Part shown: one piece after another, positions 53,842-64,000 of the stretch | Layout of the letters: each line of letters starts with the position of its first letter | How positions within the stretch are numbered: the stretch's first letter is position 1 | Source: Clytia hemisphaerica | Taxonomy: Eukaryota > Cnidaria > Hydrozoa > Leptothecata > Clytiidae | Assembly (NCBI GenBank): GCA_902728285.1 | Contig: CACVBU010000050.1 | Coordinates: forward strand, 3,744,919 to 3,808,918 | Length of the DNA: 64,000 bases | Direction of reading: 5' to 3' | Program-made: the position numbers and the translations under genes | Notes under the pieces: model-generated | The model's database searches: none | What the model was told of the DNA's origin: nothing | Seen by the model: the letters and a program-made list of their open reading frames with translations, nothing else

Positions 53842-56777
53842 GGATATCCTTGGATCCAGTGAGAATTTTGATCTATTTCTTTGATTGATTCACATCTTCT
53901 TGTGCCCAAGTCTGCGATCATGTCTTCTGACTTTAAGTATTTCCATTCATTGATATCTGTGAATCGGTGTATTTCTGAAACTCTGTTCCTTGTCCATTGC
54001 TTGAGATTCAGGTTGTCATTGCTAATCCAATATAATGTGATCTGTGAATCTGTGAATTTTATGGAAGACTTGTGCTTGTCTTTGAGGGCTTGTTTGATGG
54101 TATGTCCTGAATGAGCATTGATCATTGAAGCAAACAATTCAGCCCTTGGTTGGGTGTACTCTTGTGAAATCAGTTTTGAACGACCAAATATGAGTTGACA
54201 CGAATGCAATCCATTTTTCCTTTGGAATCTGACATAAATAGCGATACAGACAAGATATTTGCTGGCATCACCAAATTCAAGTGTCTGGATGTCCAAGTTT
54301 GCTGCATCGTCTGGGATGATTGCACGTTTGAATCTGACTTTCTTGATTTCATCCATCATCTCGAAATGATTGATCCAGAGACTTCTGAGGTTATCTGGAA
54401 GGACGTCATCCCAATCCATCTTTCTTTTGACCAGATCGTGGAGGTCCAACTTCATGGTTGCTACAATTGGAGTGATAAGTCCGGTGATGTCATATAACTC
54501 TGCAACTTTGGCAACACATTGACGTCGAGTTAGATCCTTTGGGATTGTAGATTGCAGTGTTGGTTTTCGCCCTCGTGACTTCTTGGCAAAGTTGAGCTGT
54601 TGTACATCGAGTGAGATTTCGTCTTCATGAGGGAACCATCTAAGTCCAGCCACTGATACTGTTTCTCCATCATTTGATAGTGATTCTTGTGGTCTTTGTC
54701 CAGAGAAAGTGAACCCTTTTAGACTGAAACCACCATGACTGATGACAACTTCAAGATCGTCTGCCAGTTTGTGGGCCAAGTTGACTGTTGGTGCTCCTGA
54801 TAGGCAATCGTCGACATACACATCATTTGAAACTATTTGATGGATTTGTGGATACTCATCTTTGAACAGTCGTGCAGTTTCCCTCAATCCTCTTTCTGCT
54901 TGATTGCCACTTGATTTGATTCCATATATGAGGGTTTTGATCACTTTTTCTTCTGGTGGCTTTGTAGAGTCGAGCTGATCTTGCCAAAGGTAACGCTGAA
55001 GACCCCAGTGGCTTGGATGTAGTTTGATTGAATTGTACATTTTTTGAACATCTGTGTGGAAAACCACGGAGTGACACCTCCACCGCACGAAGATGTCAAC
55101 AAGACGGTTCATGTTATTCCTTCCCTTGGCGAGAAGGTCATTGAGCGAAAATCCAGAGTTGGTGGTCATGGATGCATCGAATACCACCCGACATGGTGTT
55201 GATACTGATGATTCTTTCCAAACGGCGCGCCATGGGATGTAATTTTGTAGATTTGATTGCGCCAATGACTGTTGCATTTCCTTCGGGAGGTTTTTGACAT
55301 AGTCGACGTAGCCAAGTTTTTGGAGTTTGTGTTCGGAGTTAATGATGTCATCTTTGTCATCAGGGTTTTTGACGAGTCTGTGAAGCTGTTGATTATACAC
55401 TTTGAGAGCAATGCCTCGATTTGGAGATAATCTGCTTGGACTGTCCATGAGTGGAAGAGTAGCAATTGACTGGTGGTTTTGTATGTCCACTGTGACAGAA
55501 TCATCTATGAATTGTTGTTCAGTTTCTTCTTTGATGCTCATGATCTCGTTGGTGAGGTTTTTGCATTTGGCACATCCTCTGCAACTGACGCAACGAAAAG
55601 TTTGTTCACTTCCAGCACGTTCTGCTTCGTTGAAGGTGTTGATTGTTGATTGTTCATCATCAAAATGATTACTCTTACTGTTGAAGACGTCACCAATTTG
55701 TGATAGATAACCGAGTAAACGAATGTCTGGATTAACGTCATACCCATTGTGAAAAAGACGAAGTTGGTTTGATACAAAGTGTGTTGATAAGTGTGCTGCA
55801 CCAATCCTGTTGAAGACCTCATGAGGTCCCCCAATGATGCCAAATGAACCATCTGTGTTGACGAACTGTGATCTGTATATGGTAAGTCCGGATGGTAGTT
55901 GAAAGACAGGTTCTGGAAAATAGCGATTGTACTTCATCCCAATCATGAAATCTACATCACCTCCGATTGATTTAGGAACGCTAGGAAGGAATTGAATATT
56001 GTTACCTTCCTTGATGTAGCAATCTTTGATGTCATCGTAAACTTTTCCCTGTAGTGGATATTGTGGAAAGGTTTCAGTGATACGATCCATACATGGGCCA
56101 ATCATCACGGCTTGTGATCCATGGCTGAGTGGAATTGATATTTTGTAGATACCACGTCTTGATACATTCTTTGAGCCACCAACACCATTCATTTCGACTT
56201 CGTATGATGAGTGTTTGACAGCGTTGGGTCCCAGGTGTCTGACTGCTTCGAAGCGACTGACAAAGTCACTGCAGCCAGTGTCGTAGAAGATCGTGTACGT
56301 TTGCTTGTTGATGCAGATTGACTGTAGCATAAAGATAGCATTGTTTGAGTCATCCACTTGTTGATGATGATTTGATTTGAATGTACTATGATAAATCCTG
56401 ATGTCCTTTGAATAGGTTGGTAGTGGATGTTTTCGGATGCAAACGTCCTTGTAGTGTTCCAGGATGTCCTTGTTGACTTGTTCCAGCTTGTGTTCGTCGC
56501 AGACAAGGATATGCTTCTTGATCTTTTCATTAGCGTGTGACGGATGTTGACAAATAAATCTGTGTTGACATCTCCCTTCATTGTGTTTGCCTGTGCTGAT
56601 CTTCGCTCCAGGGTAGAGGCATTGATGGCACAGGCTGTTGTCTTTGAGGAACTTCAGACGTTGGTCGGCTGTCATGTCTACGAACGTCTTGCACGAAAAG
56701 TATTGTATCAGCTTGGTGTTCTTCGGGCCATTGGTCGAAACGTGATCATTGGCACCACAAATGAAGCATGTTGACAA
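53760..56777 (-). CDS. BEL/Pao pol, protease, RT and RNase H part
   Basis: Open frame of 1,005 codons beginning near CFICGANDHVS; coding continues in frame upstream to about 56925, so the ATG-like start is not the true beginning. Cysteine/histidine clusters (CFICG, CHQC, CQHRFICQH) lie in the first 90 residues. The aspartic protease site is FYDTGCSDF near residue 165. Reverse transcriptase motifs include IPWRAVWKESS, RVVFDAS, FHTDVQKMYN and the catalytic YVDDC near residue 654. The Pao-type RNase H region has TLEFGDASKYL and KFTDSQITLYW. The integrase continues in the next frame. Confidence 0.92.
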   Translation of the reverse strand: MSTCFICGANDHVSTNGPKNTKLIQYFSCKTFVDMTADQRLKFLKDNSLCHQCLYPGAKISTGKHNEGRCQHRFICQHPSHANEKIKKHILVCDEHKLEQVNKDILEHYKDVCIRKHPLPTYSKDIRIYHSTFKSNHHQQVDDSNNAIFMLQSICINKQTYTIFYDTGCSDFVSRFEAVRHLGPNAVKHSSYEVEMNGVGGSKNVSRRGIYKISIPLSHGSQAVMIGPCMDRITETFPQYPLQGKVYDDIKDCYIKEGNNIQFLPSVPKSIGGDVDFMIGMKYNRYFPEPVFQLPSGLTIYRSQFVNTDGSFGIIGGPHEVFNRIGAAHLSTHFVSNQLRLFHNGYDVNPDIRLLGYLSQIGDVFNSKSNHFDDEQSTINTFNEAERAGSEQTFRCVSCRGCAKCKNLTNEIMSIKEETEQQFIDDSVTVDIQNHQSIATLPLMDSPSRLSPNRGIALKVYNQQLHRLVKNPDDKDDIINSEHKLQKLGYVDYVKNLPKEMQQSLAQSNLQNYIPWRAVWKESSVSTPCRVVFDASMTTNSGFSLNDLLAKGRNNMNRLVDIFVRWRCHSVVFHTDVQKMYNSIKLHPSHWGLQRYLWQDQLDSTKPPEEKVIKTLIYGIKSSGNQAERGLRETARLFKDEYPQIHQIVSNDVYVDDCLSGAPTVNLAHKLADDLEVVISHGGFSLKGFTFSGQRPQESLSNDGETVSVAGLRWFPHEDEISLDVQQLNFAKKSRGRKPTLQSTIPKDLTRRQCVAKVAELYDITGLITPIVATMKLDLHDLVKRKMDWDDVLPDNLRSLWINHFEMMDEIKKVRFKRAIIPDDAANLDIQTLEFGDASKYLVCIAIYVRFQRKNGLHSCQLIFGRSKLISQEYTQPRAELFASMINAHSGHTIKQALKDKHKSSIKFTDSQITLYWISNDNLNLKQWTRNRVSEIHRFTDINEWKYLKSEDMIADLGTRRCESIKEIDQNSHWIQGYPWMNQDASTFPTNQFRKSHSMLKRNNS

Positions 56778-56856
56778 TGATGGTTGTTGAGGTGGTGTTG
56801 GTTGTCTTGGTTGTTGACCAAAGTAGGATGATCCTCTTCCTTTCTGTCTTCCATCT

Positions 56857-58757
56857 TTATCCTTGTCTTTCCCAGGGGTGGTGCCAACATTTGAGTGAAG
56901 GATGGTAACTTGTTGTTTTGATCTCCTTCTCCAAAAAGTCGATCATGAGCTTCCATTTATATTTTCCCTCTCTCGGATTGTCACAGCTGTATGTAAGCCA
57001 TCTCATCAGTCTGCTTTGGCCCAACTTGTTTGAGAGGTGTGTAAGTGCGTCCCCATAGTATAATTCATTCTCGATGTGATGCGTTGAGGCTAGAAGCATC
57101 AAATCTCGCATGGTATTGACGATTTTGCTGAGCGATTCTGTGATCTTGGTTGAGTCTTTAACCTTCATATCAATGGATGTGAGGGTTGCGAGCTTTTGCG
57201 AAAGTAGTAGCTTTCGGTCTCCAAAGGCGTCCTTGAGTCGAAGCCAGATTTCATCGATGTCATTTACGTTCTTAACAAGTTCAAACGCATGTTTTCCAAG
57301 GTGATTGTTTTTCACAAAGTCTGGTTGTAAGGATGTTGGTACGTGATCAGAATAAAGTTTTTTGAAGTTGTCAATGAATGTGTAAATATCAATCTCAGCT
57401 TCGTAACCAATGAATTTGGGCAATTTGATATTTAGTTGAACCTTTTTGAAAGAGTCAAGTTTATCAAGTTCTCGAGATTTCATTTCATCGTTTATGGTCT
57501 TTTCATACTGTTGAGCAGATTTGTGAAGTGTATCGTAGTTTGTCTTGATTGGACCATAGACTGCTGCACTGGTGTTGAGTTCAATCAGTTCCTTTAGGTT
57601 TTCTGAGATAGTGCTAACTTCTGACATGCGTGATTGTAGTTGCTTTTTGCGTAATTTCAAGTCATCATTTGTAACAGTTGTGATGGTGACGGTAAAGACT
57701 TTGGTGAGATATTCTATTGCCCGTGTAGCTTCTTCAGCGATAAAGGTTGATTTTTGAGAATTGACAGATTGAGTCTCTTTGGTAGTGGTAAGATCAATAT
57801 CTTGAATTTGTTTCTGAATAATTTGGACATAGGTAGCAACCTCATTAATTGTTGAAGAGTATGGCTTACCATATTTTTGTTCGTAGTTTTCCAGAGAGTC
57901 TGATGGTCTTGGAGTAAGAAACGTAGCTCTCTATCTTTATCTCTGTACTTCTTGCGGAGCGCCTGGATGTCAGTGATGCAACGTTTCATGACATCAGTCG
58001 ATTGTTTGATTAGAGGTGGAGCAAAGTCTTGAATGATGTCAAGGATTTCATCTTGATAGCCAATGAGCGAGAACAACAATGCTTTAACTTCTGGTTTACC
58101 GTCCATTTGGATGACTTGGTCGGACGACGGTTGAAGTTGGTCGGACGACGGTTGAAGTTGGTCGGACGACAGTTGAAGTTGGTCGGACGACAGTTGAAGT
58201 TGGTCGGACGACAGTTGAAGTTGGTCGGACGACAGTTGAAGTTGGTCGGACGACGGTTGAAGTTGGTCGGACGACAATTGAGTTGAGTCGGACGACAAGT
58301 GAGTTGAGTCGGACGACAAGTGAGTTGAGTCGGACGACAAGTGAGTTGAGTCGGACGACAAGTGAGTTGAGTCGGACGACAAGTGAGTTGAGTCGGACGA
58401 CAAGTGAGTTGAGTCGGACGACAAGTGAGTTGAGTCGGACGACAAGTGAGTTGAGTCGGACGACAAGTGAGTTGAGTCGGACGACAAGTGAGTTGAGTCG
58501 GACGACAAGTGAGTTGAGTCGGACGACAAGTGAGTTGAGTCGGACGACAAGTGAGTTGAGTCGGACGACAAGTGAGTTGAGTCGGACGACAAGTGAGTTG
58601 AGTCGGACGACAAGTGAGTTGAGTCGGACGACAAGTGAGTTGAGTCGGACGACAAGTGAGTTGTATCACTTACGGTTGAGTTGAGTTGAGTCTTATTCCC
58701 AGTGTTTCCATAAGTCTTGAAGTTGAAACGATTTTTCGGTCTCAAGTTATAACTCAT
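56857..58757 (-). CDS. BEL/Pao gag, interrupted by a frameshift
   Basis: The frame from MSYNLRPKNRFNFK at 58757 runs through the heptad repeats to about 57920. There the reading changes frame and proceeds (LTPRPSDSLENYEQKYG) to about 56925, including the DUF1759-like gag core (LPKFIGYEAEIDIYTFIDNF, LWLRLKD-like segment, LLLSQKLATL). A second frame change in an A-run near 56925 leads into pol. In the single-ORF layout common to BEL/Pao elements these would be continuous. The breaks may be mutations, assembly errors or, less likely, programmed shifts. Confidence 0.85.
58107..58668 (-). repeat. 21-bp tandem repeats within gag
   Basis: About 26 units of 21 bp encode heptads. The upstream part (58272-58668) has about 18 copies of STHLSSD (plus strand word GAGTTGAGTCGGACGACAAGT); the downstream part (58107-58271) has about seven copies of QLQ(L/P)SSD. 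Copies within each block are nearly identical at DNA level, pointing to recent expansion. The frame stays open throughout. Confidence 0.95.
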
Positions 58758-58858
58758 CTACCAAACAGCGGTTGGTCGGTGAATGTTGATTGAACAGTGC
58801 GTGATGTGGTGATGCATCAGTTTATGTTGAAAACGGTTGATAGCGGCTCTGTTTGAAT

Positions 58859-59661
58859 GTGGGGTCAGAGATGAGCAAACAGGATAGGAGTCAATGAAGG
58901 TAGGCGGAAGCCGTGTTCGTAACGGTTAACACTGTAGTGTGCATTGAATATGTTCAAACTGAAATAGAAAATTGAACAAAAACTAAGTCCTAATGTATAT
59001 ATGAAAATAAAGTAAAATTGAAGTTTGAATGACAAAGTTCTATGTGTAAGCTAAGTATAATTGAATGCTAGTAGAAAAATAAGTAATGAAAAATGTATCT
59101 TAAACCTAATAGCCACTGTAAGAAAGCAAAAGGCAAAGGAAGGGAAAGCAAAAAGAGAAAAACTCACCAGCTGGCCTGAATGTGAAAGCTGTGTAGGCAG
59201 CATGTACACAGGGTGTGTTGGACTAACACCAAGTGTATGAAAAGTGACTAAGTTTGCATTGATAAGAGACTAATTTGATTGATGTTGACTCCTTGAATGT
59301 CTCTGTTGAAGTGAGGCAAGTGGCTGAGATGACCTCTATTTATGCATTCTGCAGAACAGATGCATAAATTACAGACCAAAAATTAATTTGACAAAAAATG
59401 AAATAAATTAGTGAAAATGCAAAGTAGATATTGAATTGACATAAATTAATGAATAAAATACTGACCAAACATATAAATTTCACAAAACTAAAGAAAAATA
59501 CCAAAAGTGGTAGAAAAGTGTGTAAATTGCAGACCAAACTGAAAAATGTAAACAAACATGACAAAAACAAATGAAGACACAGAAAATGACACTGTGAAAA
59601 ATGGTGGGAGTGTTGTTTGGGACTCTGAGATTTTGAGAACTTAAGGTAGCCTGCCTTAACA
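58859..59661 (-). repeat. 5' LTR of the BEL/Pao element
   Basis: Partner of 51224-52027; 803 bp, same TG...CA ends. It should hold the promoter for the minus-strand transcript. The ATCGT duplication follows at 59662-59666. Confidence 0.95.
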
Positions 59662-59666
59662 ATCGT

Positions 59667-61813
59667 CCTACCGTCAAGCTTGTCACCCTACCCTGAGTAT
59701 CAGAGGTTAAGTTTTCGAAGAATATATTAACCTCTGAAGACCGATAATAGAAATTTTATCGCGCATGTGTCAATCTAATCATTGTAGAAAGAATCAGAGA
59801 TGAAGAGCAAATAATACCTTATTAATGTCTAGCAAACTGTATCAGTATGCAGTTTACTATTTACGAATTCCCCAGAAACCTCCAAGTGTAATCGAAGTGA
59901 TTTTCTTTCGAAAGAAATCTTTTACATGATCCCCGAATGTATAGCAGTAATTACTAAACTATTAATTATGGAAATGTCACTTTCAATTGAATCGAAATAA
60001 TAGACATCTTTATGTTATGATTCTCTATCACTGACTCTTTTTAAAAAGCATTGATGATATTTCTTTGTTGTGTTTTCAACGACGGGAATAAAAATGTCAA
60101 CTTTGAACCTCATCCAAGATCTTGGATGGTCGTCATGGTTGCTTTTGTCTTCGTTGATTGTGCGCTGAATAGAATCTCGATTCGTCGGCACAGCGTAAAT
60201 ATATGATTTTGAGCTGTGCTTTTCACGGTACTGTCACCCCCTAAAAAGTATACACGTTTTTTTTTTTTTTTAAGAAACACACTTTTAAGAAACACGAGGC
60301 TCAGAATGCCTAAAAATTAAGAAACATCTAAGAAACATGCTGAGGCTGAGAATGAAAAAATAATATTTTTAATTTGTTTTTATAAAGAACCTTCCAATCA
60401 TCAAGGCAAAGTTCCAGAAAAATAGTTACATAACAGTTAGAAACACTTGAGAAGGTCAGAAAAGCAATATAGAAGATAGGAAAGTACCGTAGAAAGACTA
60501 TTGTATTATCGACATGCGTTCTTTAAGATTGAAAAAGTTTAGAAACATGTAAGAAACATTTAAGGCTCAAAAGGCCGATTTCTTAACCTTTCCAGCGCGC
60601 AACTTTTTAAATTTTCACGCTGTCAGCGCGCAAAATTTTTTCAGAAAATAGACATGTTCAGTTATTTGATCATAACTCAAGAACTAGGAATCTTTAGAAA
60701 AAAAGTAAGGTATCCCTGAAAAGCTACTTAAATTCTACAACTTTTAGACCAAGTACCAATCCAAATAAAATATTCCTACAAAAATGGTAGCATCACGTAA
60801 ACCACAGTTTTTTTTTCACGTTTTGCGGTAATGTCACTTTTTTTGCATTTTTCACTTCTAGAGCAAAAAAAAGTGGGGGGAAGTTAATTAAAAAATCTGT
60901 CTTTGGCTATTTATCAATCTATACATCATTTTGAAGTAATATACCAAAAATCAGCATCCAGAAAAATCTGTATGTGTCACACCAGCCTCCCAAATATCGG
61001 TCACTTTTGCCAAAAATCACGATTTTCGGCTAAAAAATCCAATATATACAATTTTGAAGTATTTTGATGATAATGTGTTTCCAGAAGCAGCTACAACATC
61101 AAAAATGGTGTAAAAGTATTCCCCAACTATCTAAACAACACTTTCAGTCAGTATTCTTAGCTCCTGAAGCTTTTGAAGGGTATCGGCTACCGTGAAACTA
61201 GATGGCATAGTCGGCGACAGCTTGGTAAAACCCGTGTGTTTTCATCATGAGAAATATCTCGCAAGTCATCAATGACGTAAGCAATTAACAAAAGAAAAAA
61301 AAGAAAGATCAAAGAGATTTTTTTTAACCAAGATTTAAGATACCTTCGCCAATCTTGGGAATCTCCATTTTTCGATATTTTATTAGCGCTTTTCGTGACG
61401 ATTACTCTCATATAAATCTTATCACCACCAGGATTGGCGAAGTTTGTGAAGTTGAAGCACACGAAGAATTGACTTTTTCAATCATCTGCGGTGGATCTCA
61501 AGTTATCTGAAATTGGAATCATCTAAAACACGATGTGCAATGAATTGTAACGAGCGATGATTGTTTGAGCAAAAGTCGTAAAAGTGCGAAGTAATTACCT
61601 TGGGAGTATAAATGAACTGAAAATCAATTAAAACGATGTAACAAAAAAATTATAGAATTATTACATTATGTTGTAAAGAAATGTGGAATATTTTTATATT
61701 GAAAAATATGCATCGTAATCTGTCAAAACTTTTTGTTTGGTGTAGAGTGATAGTGAGTCTGTTTGTGAGTTGAGTGGACGAAGTTTTTGCATAAATCTGA
61801 TAAATCAAAAATT
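59667..61813. other. Gene-free stretch with dispersed repeats
   Basis: Holds the second AAGAAACA-rich repeat (60260-60597). A 91-codon minus frame at 61187-61462 has a hydrophobic stretch (LIFLFFLLLIAYVI) but no recognised family, no supported start and no partner exons, so it is not called. Confidence 0.4.
60260..60597. repeat. Dispersed AAGAAACA-rich repeat, copy 2
   Basis: Matches 13440-13690 in order and orientation (TAAGAAACACACTTTTAAGA, GAGGCTxAxAATGCCTAAAAA, GAACCTTCCAATC, GTTTAGAAACATGTAAGAAA), with about 130 bp of extra sequence in the middle. Confidence 0.75.
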
Positions 61814-63071
61814 ATGAATAATCAAGAATTAACAACGACAGGTGAGACTTTAATTATTTTATGGCATTTATTTGCCTTATATGATGACATATTGTTGGCT
61901 ACTTTTACGAAAAGCAACACACCCCTGTCTCGCGTGTATCTTATGTCTGTTAAAGAGTTTTTTTAAATACAGGAAGAGTGGGAAAACGATACACCATTGT
62001 CTCAGTGACCCGATGTCGGAAGTTTGTTTTTATAAAAAAAAGGTGTAAAATTTTGACGGGATTTTTCTAGGTGGGAAGGAAAAAAATGAAATAGTCGCTG
62101 CAAAGGGAAAGATTAATTCTCGTACATACTATAAGTGGTGCGGAATTTTTTGAGCTTTCGGCCAAAAAATGGAGGAGCTTTTCTGGGTAGTAAAGTATCC
62201 AAAATATAAACTTTTCCAGGTTTTGAACCATGTCTTTCTTTTAATTGTTCAGAGAATGTGAAACTAATCGGCTCTACTTTCAGGTAGATACGTAAACGCT
62301 AATATTATTTATGTACAAAATCGCTATTTTTACGAATCAGTAGAAAATAATGTATTGGCACACGATAATATATAACAAATGGTAGACTAAATCAAAGTAA
62401 TTGAAAAACTACTTATAAGCCGTGGCCAGCCCCCCCCCCCCCCCCCAAAAAAAAAAAACGTTTCACTTTTTTTCAAAATTCCGGTGAACAAGCTTTGACC
62501 ATTGATTATAGTTGATATGGGGGTGCTAATTTGGGATTGAAATGTTACCAAGCTTGAAAAACCCACCGTTTTTGCGTAATGTGCAATTTTTTGCGTTTTA
62601 AGGGAAAATTGTAAGCCCTGAAAATTCATGATTTTAGGGGGTTCTTCAAAATCAAACAAGACCTAAACCACCTGATAGAGCTCTTCAAACTGAGCAAAAA
62701 AAAAGGATTATATGAAAGTCTCAACTTTCCTAGATCAAAAGTTATGAGCGTTTTTGGGGTAAAAATTGCCATAATTTTGCATAAATTATTCAGATTGTGG
62801 GGAAATTCCCATTTTTCAATCAGCACCCTCAAATTGAGTAAGATACATATCAAAAAGTTGTTCACGGAATCTAATTCTTTCTTTAGTTTTGAAACTTTAG
62901 TATTCCGCTGGCCATGGTCTATTAAGATGAGAGGCACAATAAGTAAACAAACTAATCTAAATTATGTATTTATGTCTTGATTTTATCAACAGCGCGCAAG
63001 GAAGGAAAGATGAACGGGCGGAGATCAAAAACAAAAATTTTCGACGAGCGAGCGGAAGTCTGCCGGAAAAG
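61814..63071 (+). CDS. Weak two-exon candidate gene (5' end)
   Basis: ATG at 61814 opens MNNQELTTT and meets a strong donor (ACAG/GTGAGA) at 61841. An acceptor (TTTTATCAACAG) at 62992 begins an exon that continues in phase as ARKEGKMNGRRSKTKIFDER and ends at donor AAAAG/GTACGT (63071). The product so far is short and basic. If the second donor is not used, the frame stops after another 24 codons near 63144. No family is recognised. It would converge on the minus-strand gene to the right. Support is splice consensus and phase only. Confidence 0.3.
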
Positions 63072-63232
63072 GTACGTGGGGCACCAACTGACCAACCAGG
63101 GCTCGACTGTGTTTTCCCCGCTTTTTCTTTCCTATGTTTGTTAGAATGGAAAACTAGCTTGCCCAAATATATAAATATTTTATGTACAAAAAGTAGCAAA
63201 ACAACAAAAAGTGCAATAGTATCACGTTTGGT

Positions 63233-64000
63233 TTATTCTTCGTCCTCGTTTGCGTCCTCAGCTTCTACATACTGTACTTCCTCAACATGAGGGAAATTAC
63301 GATAAAGGTCGACTAAAAACTCAATAAAAACATCTTTTAAGGTCCGTGGGCTTTTTGTTTTCGTCACATACTTCTCTCTCCACTCTTCGTCATTGATGAC
63401 TTCTAAAATCTTTTCGATTTTGATCTTAATCTGCCTAAAAAATAAATTGCTTCATTGTTATTCCTTGTGCTCGAGTACGAGAAGTACCAACTCTTTCATT
63501 GGGGTCTCACATGAAAGAAACTGATCTTTGTTTTTTCTCGGAACAAGAAATTAAAATATTTTATAAGAATTTCTCAAGGTACTTGTACAATCTTTCTTCT
63601 ACCGATGGAATTTTTCAACTCGGTGGGGATAAAAATTTCTATCTAATTCCTAATGATTTATTTGTATATAATAATAATTCCTGTATGGGTTCCAGGAATG
63701 CTTTTGGAGTGCAAGTTTTTCAGTTAAATTTAAAGTGACATAGGGGTGTAACTACAGATTAGGTTACTTACGTTACTGTCAACGATGATATATTCAGTCT
63801 CTTATCTTTATCTTTTTTGGTTACACTGATGTACCTAGAATAAAAAAGAATTCCATGTATATGTTTTTGCGTTTATTGCACTTGTCTTGATAACTGTATA
63901 TTTTGTGACATGTGTTGTAGAACCTGCTGTTTCCTCATAACGTAAGCCTTGGACCATAGAGGTGTAACAAATTCATCTAAGGAAGCAAAAATGTCTACCT
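63233..64000 (-). CDS. C-terminal exons of an unrecognised gene
   Basis: Three exons read in phase: 63910-64000 (continuing beyond the window), 63772-63834 and 63233-63434. The first has DIFASLDEFVTPLWSKAYV; the middle YISVTKKDKDKRLNISSL with donor GTAAGT; the last KIEKILEVINDEEWREKYV, TLKDVFIEFLVDLYRNFPHV and an acidic tail ending EDANEDEE at TAA 63235-63233. Codon use and residue mix look like a real soluble helical protein. The donor of the first exon (AT/GTCACA) was chosen for phase and is the weakest point. I cannot name the family. Confidence 0.6.

Larger units (their letters stand above)
51224..59661 (-). mobile_element. Complete BEL/Pao LTR retrotransposon
   Basis: Two near-identical LTRs (51224-52027 and 58859-59661) start TG and end CA and are flanked by the 5-bp duplication ATCGT (51219-51223 and 59662-59666). 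Between them, on minus, lie gag, a Pao-type protease, reverse transcriptase, RNase H and integrase in the BEL/Pao order. A purine tract TTGGGGGAG abuts the 3' LTR. The LTRs differ by only a few bases, so insertion is recent. Three frame breaks interrupt the otherwise long open frames. The primer binding site was not identified. Confidence 0.95.

Noticed and set aside
58107..58668. Regular 21-bp repeats that might suggest a CRISPR array
   Set aside because: Units are directly adjacent with no spacers, lie in a gag frame and the genome is eukaryotic.
58283..58684. Plus-strand open frame of SRTTSEL repeats
   Set aside because: It is the antisense of the gag heptad array; a 21-bp repeat without stops keeps several frames open at once.
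61187..61462. Minus-strand 91-codon frame with a hydrophobic segment
   Set aside because: No family resemblance, no supported start or splice partner; hydrophobicity comes from an A/T-rich run.

Overview
The window reads as nuclear DNA of an AT-rich, intron-bearing animal. Genes are split by GT-AG introns. One gene (a GTPBP1-type GTPase) assembles from ten exons whose reading phases all agree. Most of the remaining DNA is mobile or repetitive: a BEL/Pao LTR retrotransposon, an ISL2EU-type DNA transposon, Penelope-like, Ty3-like and non-LTR fragments, tRNA-derived SINEs and many short inverted-repeat elements. This mix suits an invertebrate such as a cnidarian, but nothing here fixes the phylum.

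Layout. 1-157: right end of a TTCGATTG-rich inverted-repeat element. 1476-6540 (minus): 5' part of a large charged nuclear protein with an N-terminal PIP box, possibly ATAD5/Elg1; its 3' exons lie outside the window. 6541-15300: repeats, including a 1.2 kb element with long inverted termini and a Penelope-like element split by about 5.4 kb of nested insertions, one of them a Ty3-like pol remnant. 15480-18290: nested short inverted-repeat elements with clear target-site duplications. 19902-28007 (minus): GTPBP1-type gene, preceded by a possible 41-residue upstream ORF whose stop overlaps the GTPBP1 start. 30050-31890: back-to-back inverted-repeat elements. 33918-36665 (minus): a three-exon leucine-rich-repeat gene. 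38160-44205: SINEs, a LINE fragment and more inverted-repeat elements. 44714-47987: ISL2EU-type transposon with a YqaJ/SWIM gene and a broken THAP-DDE transposase. 51224-59661: complete BEL/Pao element (minus) with two LTRs and a 5-bp target duplication. 61814-63071 (plus): weak two-exon candidate. 63233-64000 (minus): last three exons of an unrecognised gene.

The host genes have no evident shared pathway. The most unusual items are a family of TTCGATTG-filled elements that all make 6-bp target duplications; the ISL2EU copy in which the nuclease ORF ends in antisense transposase sequence; the possible dicistronic arrangement upstream of GTPBP1; and 21-bp (7-residue) minisatellites inside two unrelated coding regions. 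Exon joins were made by eye from splice consensus and phase. Boundaries of repeats come from matching termini and target duplications read directly from the sequence.
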